This document shows, one piece after another, positions 16,969 through 25,738 of a DNA stretch of 64,000 bases; within the stretch, counting starts at the first letter, position 1; the number at the start of each line of letters is the position of its first letter. The notes beneath the pieces are model-generated. The model made no database searches, was not told the DNA's origin, and saw nothing but the letters and a program-made list of their open reading frames with translations. The DNA lies in NCBI GenBank assembly GCA_030532365.1, contig JAUNLH010000003.1, positions 1 to 64,000 of the forward strand, written 5' to 3'. The DNA is from Porphyromonas sp. GTDB taxonomy: Bacteria > Bacteroidota > Bacteroidia > Bacteroidales > Porphyromonadaceae. A program made the position numbers and the translations under genes.

Positions 16969-19749
16969 CTAGAACTGCTGCCCTAGCACAAAGTGAATGT
17001 TGCTACCTCCGATGGTGCCGCTGCCGTCAGGTCGGTCGAAACCGTAGCCCCAGTCAATCCCCATCAGACCGACCATCGGTAGTAGTATTCTGACACCCAA
17101 GCCTGCGGAACGTTTAAGTTGGAATGGATTGTAGTCCTCTATCCTCCTCCAGGCATTACCTGCTTCTGCAAATCCGTGGATCCAGATTGTAGCACTATTC
17201 TCAGCTAATATGAGGTAACGGAGCTCCATAAATGCCTTGGTATACGCGTAAGCTCCAAGACCTGACGCACCTGCGATGCTACCATTGCGATATCCACGAA
17301 GACCTCCCATTTCATTGAGATACCCCCCGTAGTAGCCGCTCATACCGTCACCTCCCATATAGTAGGTACCAAAGGGCGAGCGCTTATTGGCGTCGTAGGA
17401 TCCGATGATACCACTCTCTACACTTGCCATAAGCACTGGTGTGCGCTGGTGTGCCATAGGATCGAGCAGTGGGATGAAGAACTGTCCTTTACCCTTTAGC
17501 TTATAGTACTCGATGAACTTATTTCTCTCCTCGGGCGAGAGGGTAGGATCGCTGTAGTCCACTCCATCAAATAGGGAGTAAGGAAGTGTGCTTGACGCAT
17601 TTAGCGTAAAGTTGGAGCCTCGTCTAGTATAGATGGGATTGTCCATAGAGTTGCGAGTCAACACCATTGAAAGGTTGATGTCATTGGCAACTCCATTTTC
17701 CATACCAAAGTTATAGTAGTATGAGCTCCAGTTCTTCATCCTATACATGGTATAGTTGAGCCCAAACTGAACCTGGAAGTTATCGTCAGGCCAAGTGAGT
17801 CGCTTACCATAAGCAATACTCAGACCCAGCATATCCAGCGTCTTATCGGGGTCGAAGGCACTCTCATAAAGAGCACTTGGATCGCCATAGCCACCGTAGC
17901 CTCCATAACCCCCGTAACCATAGGGGTAACCGTAGCCACCATACCCTCCATAGCCACCGTAGCCATAACCATAAGGATATCCGCCCATCATGTAGGGATT
18001 CATCTGCATGATATCCTCCATCTGTGTATTGAAGTAGTTGCGGTTGATGTCTGTCTGACGGCTGTAATATGCGGAGAAGCTAAACATGTTGGGGCGCTTG
18101 CGACCGAACCATGGGTCGACAAACTGCAAGCTATAGCTCTGATAGTAGCGGGCGTTGGTCTGCACTCTCAGGGAGAGCGTTTGTCCGTCTCCTCTAGGGA
18201 GTAAATTGCGGTAGGAGCTCTTATTGAAAAGGTTACGCATCGAGAAGTTAGAGAAGGTCAAGCCTGCCATTCCGATCAGGCCTGTCTGACTCCAACCTAG
18301 CGACAACTCTATCTGGTCGTTAGAGCGTGGGGTCAGATCCCACTCAATGTCGACGGTACCGCTCTCCTCATGTGGGATTAGATTGGGTACGATCTTCTCC
18401 TGATCGAAGTGCCCCATCTGCATCACCTGGCGCATCGTACGCATGACATAGTCACGATTGAAGAGCATACCTGGCTTAGTATAGAGCTCTCTTCGCACCA
18501 CCTCCTCATATACGTGGTCGTTACCCCTTATCACCACTTTATTGATCGTGGCTGGCTTACCCTCCGTAATACGGATGTCCAGAGTCACGGAGTCGCCCTT
18601 TACCTCAGTCTCAATAGGGACCATATAGGCAAAGAGGTAGCCATTATTCGAGTAGACATTACTGATAGCGTCTTCGTCGACGACCAGACGATCGTTGAGC
18701 TTCTTTTGGTCGTACACATCACCCGGCTTCATACCTAACAACTCCTGAAGCTGGTCAGATGGGTACTTGGTATTCCCAACAAAGTTGATGTCCTTAATGT
18801 AGTACTGGTCACCTTCGCTCAATGCAATATCGATATTTATTCGCTTGTCATCGTGGCGGTAGATCGTATCGCTCAATATTTCAGCGTCCCTATAGCCATG
18901 CTGGTGATACAGCTCAATGATGTTGTTGAGGTCATCTTTGTAATCACTCTCTACGAACTTCTTTTGGCTGAATATCTCAAGGAAGCTGACCCAAGGTCGC
19001 TTAGACAAGTCAAATCGCTCGTTAGTCTTCTTCATCGCTCTTAAAAGCTGGGCATCACTTAGTGCCTCATTGCCGATGAAAGAGATCGTTTCGACCTTCG
19101 TCTTAGTATTCTTCTGAATATCAAAGTCTAGTATGACATAGCCGGGGCGCTTGGGGTCTGGAGTAGTGCGGGCATTGACTGACGCTTCACTGAAGCCCTT
19201 ATCATCGAAGTATCTCCCTATCATGATCTTAGATCGATCAATGATATTCGGCGTGATGTGCGCTCCCTGCTGGAGTGCCAGCAACTTCCCTTCTTTGAGG
19301 TCATCTGCTTCGCTCTTCTTCACTCCGTTGATATTAAGCTGAGACAGACGAGGTTGCTCTTTGATATTGATAGCTAGCCACACAGAGTCACCTACCATGC
19401 GGGTTGCTTCGACACTCACTTCACTAAACAGCCCATTGCGTAGGTAGTTCTGTACCGTCTGAGTGATCTCTTCTCCCGGGATCGTTACACGCTGCCCAAC
19501 CTTGAGACCGGAGATATTCATCACGACACTCTCATCGTAGCTTTCATTGCCTCTCAGCTCAATGCCTGCTATGACCTTAGTCACCGGATGGCTGTATGTA
19601 ATGACTGGCACCTCGTGTGGCGGTATCGAATCCGTGTGGTTTGTAGCTGACTCCTGCGCAAGTACCAGCCCTCCAAGGCTTGCACTGGATACTATAAAGA
19701 GTGATGCTACAATAAACTTGAGGTGATAGCGTCTGTCTCTATGATTCAT
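16969..19749 (-). CDS. bamA: Outer-membrane protein assembly factor BamA
   Basis: Core of the machine that inserts beta-barrels in the outer membrane. A signal peptide (FIVASLFIVSSASLGGLVLAQ) precedes several POTRA repeats (about residues 55-465), then the barrel, ending in the aromatic pattern FVLGQQF. ATG at 19747-19749 is chosen because it gives a proper signal peptide; the open frame extends into uppS. About 926 aa, longer than E. coli BamA. A striking Gly/Tyr-rich stretch (YGYGGYGGYGGYG and similar) at about residues 585-621 lies in the barrel, probably an external loop. It follows uppS by 13 bp and precedes ompH. Confidence 0.95.
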   Translation of the reverse strand: MNHRDRRYHLKFIVASLFIVSSASLGGLVLAQESATNHTDSIPPHEVPVITYSHPVTKVIAGIELRGNESYDESVVMNISGLKVGQRVTIPGEEITQTVQNYLRNGLFSEVSVEATRMVGDSVWLAINIKEQPRLSQLNINGVKKSEADDLKEGKLLALQQGAHITPNIIDRSKIMIGRYFDDKGFSEASVNARTTPDPKRPGYVILDFDIQKNTKTKVETISFIGNEALSDAQLLRAMKKTNERFDLSKRPWVSFLEIFSQKKFVESDYKDDLNNIIELYHQHGYRDAEILSDTIYRHDDKRINIDIALSEGDQYYIKDINFVGNTKYPSDQLQELLGMKPGDVYDQKKLNDRLVVDEDAISNVYSNNGYLFAYMVPIETEVKGDSVTLDIRITEGKPATINKVVIRGNDHVYEEVVRRELYTKPGMLFNRDYVMRTMRQVMQMGHFDQEKIVPNLIPHEESGTVDIEWDLTPRSNDQIELSLGWSQTGLIGMAGLTFSNFSMRNLFNKSSYRNLLPRGDGQTLSLRVQTNARYYQSYSLQFVDPWFGRKRPNMFSFSAYYSRQTDINRNYFNTQMEDIMQMNPYMMGGYPYGYGYGGYGGYGGYGYPYGYGGYGGYGGYGDPSALYESAFDPDKTLDMLGLSIAYGKRLTWPDDNFQVQFGLNYTMYRMKNWSSYYYNFGMENGVANDINLSMVLTRNSMDNPIYTRRGSNFTLNASSTLPYSLFDGVDYSDPTLSPEERNKFIEYYKLKGKGQFFIPLLDPMAHQRTPVLMASVESGIIGSYDANKRSPFGTYYMGGDGMSGYYGGYLNEMGGLRGYRNGSIAGASGLGAYAYTKAFMELRYLILAENSATIWIHGFAEAGNAWRRIEDYNPFQLKRSAGLGVRILLPMVGLMGIDWGYGFDRPDGSGTIGGSNIHFVLGQQF
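17886..17994 (-). repeat. Coding low-complexity Gly/Tyr repeat within bamA
   Basis: Tandem triplet-type repeats (GGY, GYP) encode about 36 residues of almost pure Gly and Tyr. DNA here is a degenerate run of CCATAGCCACCGTAG-like units, so it could gain or lose units by slippage without leaving frame. Confidence 0.85.
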
Positions 19750-19762
19750 TCTATTATATCTA

Positions 19763-20509
19763 TCATCTATAATCATCCTTGACTTGGTCTCCCGTCCGCC
19801 CATATCGTCGCTCCCTCTGTTGGTAGTCGTACACCGCTTCATACAGCTGCTCTTCACCGAAGTCCGGCCAAAAGGTAGGAGTGAAATAAAACTCAGTATA
19901 TGCTATCTGCCAGAGCAAGAAGTTACTTACACGCTGCTCCCCACCTGTCCGGATCAGAAGGTCAGGATCTGGGATACTCAACGCTCCTAGAGCTAGCTCT
20001 GCATTAAAGGTTACCTCATCTACCTGCGTCGCTCCCTTCTCTATGAGGCTATTCACAGCACGAAGTATCTCCGACCTGCCCGAGTAGCTCAGCGCTAGGA
20101 TGAGCTGAAGGCCATCATTACTGCTCGTACGCTCAATCCCATCAAGGAGCGATTGCCGAGCTTCTGCTGGCAGGAGCTCGAGGTCACCGATAACTTTTAG
20201 CTGAACTCCCTTCTCATCCAGCTCGTCTATTTCATTATTCAGAGAAGTGACCAAAAGCTGCATCAAGAGCTGGACTTCCACCTCCGGGCGTTTCCAGTTC
20301 TCCTCCGAAAAGGTGTATAGCGTCAGAGACTGCACTCCCAACTTAGTTGCTGCTTGTATCACCGCTCGCACACTCTCCGTGCCTTGTTCGTGACCAAAAC
20401 TTCTGTCCTCTCCGCGAGCTCTTGCCCAACGACCATTACCATCCATTATGATAGCAATGTGCCTTGGCACGCGTTTGGGGTCTATCTGTTGTAGACAAGA
20501 GCTTTTCAT
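19763..20509 (-). CDS. uppS: Isoprenyl transferase (undecaprenyl diphosphate synthase)
   Basis: Condenses isopentenyl diphosphate units onto farnesyl diphosphate to make the C55 carrier for peptidoglycan and surface glycans. The signature HIAIIMDGNGRWARARG with the Mg-binding Asp lies at about residues 15-31, and the C-terminal DLLIRTGGEQRVSNFLLWQ block is conserved. ATG at 20507-20509 is chosen: it has AGAGGGAAG just upstream, whereas the longer frame uses TTG at 20530. Length 248 aa. It lies between the DUF6242-like gene and bamA. Confidence 0.96.
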   Translation of the reverse strand: MKSSCLQQIDPKRVPRHIAIIMDGNGRWARARGEDRSFGHEQGTESVRAVIQAATKLGVQSLTLYTFSEENWKRPEVEVQLLMQLLVTSLNNEIDELDEKGVQLKVIGDLELLPAEARQSLLDGIERTSSNDGLQLILALSYSGRSEILRAVNSLIEKGATQVDEVTFNAELALGALSIPDPDLLIRTGGEQRVSNFLLWQIAYTEFYFTPTFWPDFGEEQLYEAVYDYQQRERRYGRTGDQVKDDYR

Positions 20510-20537
20510 TGCTTCCCTCTCTGCTGACAACTAATTA

Positions 20538-21956
20538 TCAATCAAAATCGTTCAGAATACCACCGGTGGTATCAAGCCAGCCCAACCAGATCTCATCCGA
20601 GGACTCACCTCCGATGTTTCCACCAAAGATATAAAACTGAGGCATCCCCCCAACATAGCTACCGATGAGACCAGATGCGCCATGCCGTGGACGGAAGGTC
20701 TCACCCGGCGCCTGCTCTTTCGACAGCTCTTTCCATGCGTTACCGCGGTCATCACTCTTGCAGATTCTATTAGAGGGCTCACCCCCATTATAAATACCCC
20801 CTACCACATAGATATCCTTGTTGTTAAAGGGGTTAAGGAAGAGCCCACCCCGTACAGGAAGTGTCTCAGCTAGGGCATTATTGCTATATGGAGCCTCACC
20901 CCAGTTGATACCGTCTGAAGTAAAGAAACTAGAGACTGCCGGTGTGCCATCTGCCGTTAAGCCAGAGAAGATATTTGAGTGTGTCTTCCCCGCCACCTGA
21001 TAGGTGTAGATATAGGCCTCCCGTACTGGGAAGCCAGCGTCCAGCTGCACGCCCTTCTCCACCACCCCACTCTCGATCGTGTAGGTAAAGAAGGTCTCAG
21101 GCTCTGCTGTGTCATATCCTACTGCCGTAAGGAGTGTAGCGTTGTCGTCAGTGGTCCTATCACTGATCAAGAGTGTCAGGCGAATGCTACCTAGCTCCAC
21201 CATTTCCCACACTCTCAGATCACTTGACTTGTAGAGCAATCCCTCGTCAGTCACAGCCCAGACATCACCTATATGGTCTCTCAGAAGACTCTCTGGTGCG
21301 AGCTTCGAAGGGATATTAGCCTCCGCAACCTCGTCAAATAGTATAGGGGAGAGCGAAGTAATACGGTAGAGCGCAGAAGCATCACTCCCAAGGCGTGTGA
21401 GCCAGTACTTCTCCTCGTCTAGCTCCAAGACCCTAGCTCTGTCGCTCTTTACTGGCAGTCTCTGCTCCTGCCTAGCCCAGGTGAGCTTATTGGGGTCGTA
21501 GCCATAGCCCATAAGGCGCAGGTCGTAAGATAGCGTGGGTGCATCCCCCTTCTCGACGATCACTTTCAGCTTACCGCCCTTGATCTCAATCAGTTGGTCA
21601 CCCTTAGCAGAGTCCCAGTTCTCCACACGCTTACCTGTAGTCTCATTTAATATCGTCACGCCCAACTGATTGGAGATACCCATGTTGAGGTACGCCGAGT
21701 CCACCTCAGTGCCAAATGGGAGGTACTGGGAGTTCCAGATCCTCATCTTACGGTTGTCAATGTGAAAAGTAACCCGATCCAGCTTGAGCTTGGGGTCAAA
21801 CTCCATATAAGCAAATGCTGGAGTATTCTGCCCTACGTAGTAAGGTGAAACTCGCTGTTCGTCCTTGCGATTACACGCACTCCCTACCAATACCAATAGT
21901 ACCAGTAGCATCATGCTAGACATCTTACCCCAGACCTTCTGACTGCTATTCTTCAT
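20538..21956 (-). CDS. Lipoprotein, DUF6242-like (beta-propeller-like)
   Basis: A 472-residue surface or periplasmic lipoprotein with lipobox VGSAC after a 27-residue signal. The N-terminal part (about residues 30-160) is beta-rich, and the C-terminal part contains repeated W-x-E-L or FTSDGINWGEA motifs of the kind found in sialidase-like propellers (SSDLRVWEMVELG, KSDDRGNAWKELS, TSDGINWGEA). This fits the DUF6242 family of Bacteroidales from memory; the family name is uncertain. It heads the uppS-bamA-ompH-ompH operon with a structured 5' leader, suggesting an envelope role. Active-site residues for a hydrolase were not identified. Confidence 0.7.
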   Translation of the reverse strand: MKNSSQKVWGKMSSMMLLVLLVLVGSACNRKDEQRVSPYYVGQNTPAFAYMEFDPKLKLDRVTFHIDNRKMRIWNSQYLPFGTEVDSAYLNMGISNQLGVTILNETTGKRVENWDSAKGDQLIEIKGGKLKVIVEKGDAPTLSYDLRLMGYGYDPNKLTWARQEQRLPVKSDRARVLELDEEKYWLTRLGSDASALYRITSLSPILFDEVAEANIPSKLAPESLLRDHIGDVWAVTDEGLLYKSSDLRVWEMVELGSIRLTLLISDRTTDDNATLLTAVGYDTAEPETFFTYTIESGVVEKGVQLDAGFPVREAYIYTYQVAGKTHSNIFSGLTADGTPAVSSFFTSDGINWGEAPYSNNALAETLPVRGGLFLNPFNNKDIYVVGGIYNGGEPSNRICKSDDRGNAWKELSKEQAPGETFRPRHGASGLIGSYVGGMPQFYIFGGNIGGESSDEIWLGWLDTTGGILNDFD

Positions 21957-21974
21957 CTATATCTTTATGTATCA

Positions 21975-22062
21975 GGGTCGCACCGACCCAGTTCTTAATA
22001 CTCAATCACGTAGTACACCACTACTCGCATGTATCCTGCATAGGGATCATGCTCGCATAGTG
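21975..22062 (-). promoter_or_regulatory. Structured 5' leader of the envelope operon
   Basis: Two dyads lie between the putative promoter and the first gene. GGGTCG/CGACCC (21975-21989) forms a 6-bp, 3-nt-loop hairpin 18 bp upstream of the start. An interrupted dyad at 22019-22062 pairs CACTA, GCATG and ATCC with GGAT, CATGC and TAGTG. A folded leader is inferred; no known riboswitch class was recognised. Confidence 0.4.
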
Positions 22063-22083
22063 TGCAATAAGTACACAACTTCG

Positions 22084-22091
22084 CAAAGATA
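22084..22091 (-). promoter_or_regulatory. Putative -7 box of the DUF6242-uppS-bamA-ompH operon
   Basis: TATCTTTG on the minus strand fits TAnnTTTG about 128 bp upstream of the first gene, leaving a leader of roughly 120 nt. No clear -33 box. Confidence 0.45.
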
Positions 22092-22163
22092 CCTTTTTTC
22101 TCGTTCCTCTTGCTTCTTAATCCGGTATTCCATTCTATTTAGCACCTTTTAAGTAAAGAGAAA

Positions 22164-22916
22164 TCAAAGTGCGGTACTCCTCCACTTGCATAGGCGCTCT
22201 TCCGCGATGTCGACTAGGACAAAAAGCAAAAATCCGACCATGCTCAATATAACTATTCCACCGTACATCTCCACATAGCCAAATCGCATCCAGGCATCGG
22301 TAATGAAGTACCCCATCCCTCGGTCAGTTCCGTAGGTCTCCGTCACAAAGAGCACTGAGATGGCAGTACCAATAGCCACTCGAAGGGTCGAGAGGATATC
22401 AGGCAGAGCCGCTGGGAGTAAGATGTGGCGGAAGACTCGCCCCCCAGATGCACCGAGCGAAGTGGCGAGGTGAAAGCTCTCTCGTGGGATATTGACAAGA
22501 CTGTCACGCACATTGACGATCACCTGAAAGACCAGTATCAGCACAATCATAGTCACTTTACCAGCATCACCAAGCCCAGCGATGAGCATCACGATGGGCA
22601 GGAGCGCTAGCTTGGGTATCGGGTAGCTCAGGTAGATGAGGGCATTCATCACCCGCCCTATGTGCCGATACCGGTAGATCAGCCATGCGAGCAAGACACC
22701 AAGGAGGAGGGCAATGGGGATACCTATGAGGATCCTCCTAAGGCTAGCGAAGAGGTGCACACTCATTGTACCCTGCAACAATGTGGGGAGAGCCTTGTAT
22801 ACCACAAGTGGATTAACAAGTGCACTACCCCCTATGAGGAGATATGCGACATACCAGATCAGATTGATCAACAGTGTGCCTACGAGAAATCTATATAATA
22901 TACTAGTGGGTTTCAC
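22164..22916 (-). CDS. ABC transporter permease, SsuC/TauC type
   Basis: Inner-membrane channel subunit with about six hydrophobic helices in 250 aa. The EAA loop that docks on the ATPase reads SLGASGGRVFRHILLPAALPDIL near residues 150-172. The family transports aliphatic sulfonates, taurine, nitrate or thiamine precursors. It is the last gene of a three-gene importer, overlapping the ATPase gene by 4 bp. No terminator was seen between its stop and the 22084 promoter of the next operon. Substrate is undetermined. Confidence 0.88.
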   Translation of the reverse strand: MKPTSILYRFLVGTLLINLIWYVAYLLIGGSALVNPLVVYKALPTLLQGTMSVHLFASLRRILIGIPIALLLGVLLAWLIYRYRHIGRVMNALIYLSYPIPKLALLPIVMLIAGLGDAGKVTMIVLILVFQVIVNVRDSLVNIPRESFHLATSLGASGGRVFRHILLPAALPDILSTLRVAIGTAISVLFVTETYGTDRGMGYFITDAWMRFGYVEMYGGIVILSMVGFLLFVLVDIAEERLCKWRSTAL

Positions 22917-23611
22917 GCTTTTATCTCTCTTACTATGGTCTCCTCCTCAGTGTCCTCCATCTCTGTCACTATTCTACCCGGAGCACCTCCCATCACCACT
23001 ACTCTATCGGCTAGGTCACTGATCTCCTGCATGTTATGGCTTACAAGTATGGTAGTGATGTTCTGGCTACTCCTCAGACGCTGCAGGAGCCTATGACTCC
23101 GCTCCGCCGTACTGATATCAAGTGCCGAAAAAGGCTCATCAAGCAGCAGCAGATCAGGGTCTTGCACAAAGGCTCTCGCCAGTGCTACCCTTTGCCTCTG
23201 ACCGCCACTCAGTTGGTTTGGATAGCGATCCGCAAGCGATGCGATCTCGAGTGTCTCTAGGATCTCATCGAGGTGTGAGGCATTGGCACACTGCTTCTTG
23301 CCCAAAGTCTTAGGCAGTAGGATGTTTTGGAGAACTGTCTTCCAAGGCAATAGCGCTAGCCCCTGAGGCACAAGGGCGATGGACTGCTGCACTGGGTCAG
23401 GTGGCACACCATCTATCAGCGCCGTGCCATCATAGTCAGTGATGATACCCGAGAGTACGTGCAAGATCGTCGACTTACCACAGCCCGATGGTCCTGTAAG
23501 CCCCAAGATCTCCCCCTCCTCCAGCGTCAGGCTTACCCCATCTACGGCGCGGACACCCTTGCCTCTACCTTGATACTGTACCGAAAGGTCCTTTATCTCA
23601 ACAGTGCTCAT
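22913..23611 (-). CDS. ABC transporter ATP-binding protein, SsuB/TauB type
   Basis: ATPase subunit of the importer, 232 aa. Walker A GPSGCGKST is at residues 40-48, the signature LSGGQRQRV begins at 134, Walker B LLLLDEP is at 154-160, and the switch His is in LVSHNMQE. A Q-loop (VPQGLALLPW) of the nitrate/sulfonate group is at 81-90. It sits between the lipoprotein and permease genes. All catalytic motifs are intact, so the transporter should be active. Confidence 0.92.
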   Translation of the reverse strand: MSTVEIKDLSVQYQGRGKGVRAVDGVSLTLEEGEILGLTGPSGCGKSTILHVLSGIITDYDGTALIDGVPPDPVQQSIALVPQGLALLPWKTVLQNILLPKTLGKKQCANASHLDEILETLEIASLADRYPNQLSGGQRQRVALARAFVQDPDLLLLDEPFSALDISTAERSHRLLQRLRSSQNITTILVSHNMQEISDLADRVVVMGGAPGRIVTEMEDTEEETIVREIKA

Positions 23612-23631
23612 AAACTCTAGAGATTCCTCAT

Positions 23632-24588
23632 TTACTCAAGGATAAAGGAGCCATCCACGAGCCCCTCACCATCATAGTCGGCTGGGATCAATTCTTTCTC
23701 ATGGAGCCACTTGATCGTAGCTCGCATGTCCTTCTCCCGTGGCAAGACTGCATGCTGGTAGGCAGGTAGCACTACCTGAGATGCTAGTGCCTCGGGGATA
23801 CCAGCGTCCTCTACCAGTACCTCCTTCAAGTCCTCCAGTGAGCGAGATAAGATGTAGTCCACCCCCATATTGTACCCTATCAATAGGAGCTTCACGGCCT
23901 CGGCATTCTCCTCTAGCACAGGGCGACGCATCACCGTACCAACTACCGAAATATCAAGCTCCTTAGTGGAGGACAGTGAGGTAAATCCCTTAGCCCTCGC
24001 AATGGTGATAAATGGGTCGGGGAAGACCGAAGCATCGACCTCGTCGGCAAGCATCATCTCCAATCGGAGTGGTATCTTATTCACCTCCGGCTTCTCCACA
24101 TCCGACTCTGCCATACCTGCTGCCTCGAGCATCAGATCTGTGGAGTAGTCGATGACCGTATTGCGTGCCACGGCAAACTTCTTTCCCCTCAACTCCTCCA
24201 TAGAGGTAAAGGCAGCATTTGCCATCATCTCGAAGTAACCATCATGCTTCACCACAATCGCAAGAGGGAGCCCTGCGGCATGCTGGATCGCCGCGCTGGT
24301 AAAGTCGGTGATGGTACCATCTACCTGCCCTGCGCGGAAGGCAGCATCTCGATCATTGGCAGAGAAAAACTTCACAATCTCCAAGTCCAGACCGAGGGAG
24401 TCATAGACCCCTATCTTCTCAGCTATCACATACGGCAGGTAGTCCATCGACGACATAGCACCCACCCTTAGCGAGAGGTGCTCATTTGTACTTTTATTGC
24501 CACTCTTGCAAGATGTAAAGAATAGAGCCAAGCTGCCCAAGACTACAGCCATAGCTGTAACGAAGTATCGAATCGGACGGAGTTGCAT
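23632..24588 (-). CDS. ABC transporter substrate-binding lipoprotein, NMT1/SsuA-like
   Basis: Periplasmic ligand-binding subunit tethered as a lipoprotein (lipobox FFTSCKSG, Cys at about residue 27). The fold fits NMT1/SsuA: YLPYVIAEKIGVYDSLGLDLEIV at the N-terminal lobe, then DGTITDFTSAAIQHAAGLPLAIV. It is first in the operon, with a -7 box at 24634-24641. Known ligands of the family are sulfonates, nitrate, taurine and HMP-type thiamine precursors; sequence alone does not choose, and no TPP riboswitch was seen upstream. Confidence 0.85.
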   Translation of the reverse strand: MQLRPIRYFVTAMAVVLGSLALFFTSCKSGNKSTNEHLSLRVGAMSSMDYLPYVIAEKIGVYDSLGLDLEIVKFFSANDRDAAFRAGQVDGTITDFTSAAIQHAAGLPLAIVVKHDGYFEMMANAAFTSMEELRGKKFAVARNTVIDYSTDLMLEAAGMAESDVEKPEVNKIPLRLEMMLADEVDASVFPDPFITIARAKGFTSLSSTKELDISVVGTVMRRPVLEENAEAVKLLLIGYNMGVDYILSRSLEDLKEVLVEDAGIPEALASQVVLPAYQHAVLPREKDMRATIKWLHEKELIPADYDGEGLVDGSFILE

Positions 24589-24633
24589 TTCAGAAGGTAT
24601 TTTTTCAGTTCAACGTATCACTTATTTATTCTT

Positions 24634-24641
24634 CAAAGGTA
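24634..24641 (-). promoter_or_regulatory. Putative -7 box for the ABC importer operon
   Basis: TACCTTTG on the minus strand fits TAnnTTTG, 46 bp upstream of the lipoprotein start. Confidence 0.45.
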
Positions 24642-24766
24642 CTAATATTTAAGCTGACCTCACCAACTGCCCAGCTAGCCTGGGTGTAGGCAAAGTTTTA
24701 GCTCCCTCTTATCACAATTGGGTCGTATATCTTTCAGATAACACACCTCGGAAGCTGAGAAAATCT

Positions 24767-24801
24767 AAGACCGGAACTTAGAAATTTTAAGTTCGGGTCT
24801 C
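24767..24801. repeat. Minimal repeat element C (two terminal units only)
   Basis: AAGACCGGAACTT at 24767 and AAGTTCGGGTCTC at 24789 face each other across the 9-bp spacer AGAAATTTT. This is the two end arms of the longer elements with the middle three units absent. The conserved tail CTTCAGAGCTC follows at 24814-24824. The element lies between the divergent ABC operon and the ScdA_N-like gene. The rest of this 412-bp gap holds the two promoters and the dyad at 24915. Confidence 0.8.
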
Positions 24802-24914
24802 ACTTTTCACCTCCTTCAGAGCTCCGACGGGCACAAGCTTCTTCTTAAAGTTACTTATCATCTATATTTCAAACTTTCTCTATTCCTTGCAGATCGCTTT
24901 ATGATATCATCAAT

Positions 24915-24963
24915 AATCAATGGACAGTCCGCTCTCCCATTGATTAAAAATTAATTAGCTTTG
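24915..24963 (+). promoter_or_regulatory. Promoter and dyad upstream of the ScdA_N-like/LuxR pair
   Basis: TAGCTTTG at 24956-24963 fits the -7 consensus 37 bp upstream of the start. A 9-bp inverted repeat AATCAATGG/CCATTGATT (24915-24923 and 24937-24945) has its right arm 10 bp upstream of the -7 box, covering the -33 region. This is a plausible operator for a LuxR-type dimer (inference). Confidence 0.45.
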
Positions 24964-25000
24964 AATACCAGATCGGAAACTCAAATAGATACAACCTACG

Positions 25001-25735
25001 ATGTTACACATAAAGCAAGAACATATCCTCAGCGATGTAGTGCAGGAGCACATATCACTGATACCCATACTTAGCCGTTTTGGGATACGGCTCGGGCTAA
25101 AGGAGCTAACCATACAAGAGATCTGCGAAGCTAAGGGGCTCGATACCGACTTCCTACTACATATCCTCAATAGTTACCTAGATCCGGACTTCAAGGGAGC
25201 CCTCTCCTTGACCCCCGAGAGGGCATTGCTCTTGGCGGACTATATGGAGCGCTCCAATGCCTTCTACCGCTTTGCCCAATTGCCCAATATCGAGGTGCAC
25301 CTGCACTCCTTTGTGAAGCGCAGCAGTCAGGGAAACCCAGCTATCCAGACCGTACCACACGTATTAACCGAACTGAAGCGCTCTCTGACAGCGAGAGTAG
25401 AGGCAGATGAGAAGGAGCTACTACCGCACTTTAGGGAGCTGGCAAGTGACTTAGGGAGACGGATCACCGGGCTATCGGATAGCGTCTTGGTGGTGGATGG
25501 CAGTCAACTAGACGTAGAGGCGGAGGATCGCTCCGAGGCTCTTCTTTCTGACGTGATGCAAGTGCTCGTTCGTCATATCAGTGGTGACTTTGACGACAAT
25601 CTGATATATGGGCTGCTCTACAGCCTTAACGCTCTGAAGATCGACTTGGAGAGTAACAACCGTCTACGCCAGAGCACCTTATTGCCCATATTGCACTTGA
25701 TGGAGCAGGCAGAATCCCAAAGCAGAGAGGAGTAA
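25001..25735 (+). CDS. ScdA_N (DUF542)-like, degenerate hemerythrin-like protein
   Basis: A 244-residue helical protein. Residues 8-55 (LSDVVQEHISLIPILSRFGIRLGLKELTIQEICEAKGLD split here by the reader) resemble the N-terminal domain of RIC/ScdA iron-sulfur repair proteins, but the hallmark CCGG pair is replaced by RLGL. The segment VEADEKELLPHFREL near residue 140 resembles a hemerythrin EExxLFP helix with the metal His missing. So a metal-binding repair role is doubtful; it may be a sensor derived from RIC. It is followed at 3 bp by the LuxR-type regulator, and the two are probably one functional unit. Confidence 0.6.
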   Translation: MLHIKQEHILSDVVQEHISLIPILSRFGIRLGLKELTIQEICEAKGLDTDFLLHILNSYLDPDFKGALSLTPERALLLADYMERSNAFYRFAQLPNIEVHLHSFVKRSSQGNPAIQTVPHVLTELKRSLTARVEADEKELLPHFRELASDLGRRITGLSDSVLVVDGSQLDVEAEDRSEALLSDVMQVLVRHISGDFDDNLIYGLLYSLNALKIDLESNNRLRQSTLLPILHLMEQAESQSREE

Positions 25736-25738
25736 GAG

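Noticed and set aside
24589-24660. TPP riboswitch upstream of the NMT1/SsuA-like importer
   Set aside because: No CTGAGA-type conserved core was found on the minus strand before the lipoprotein start.
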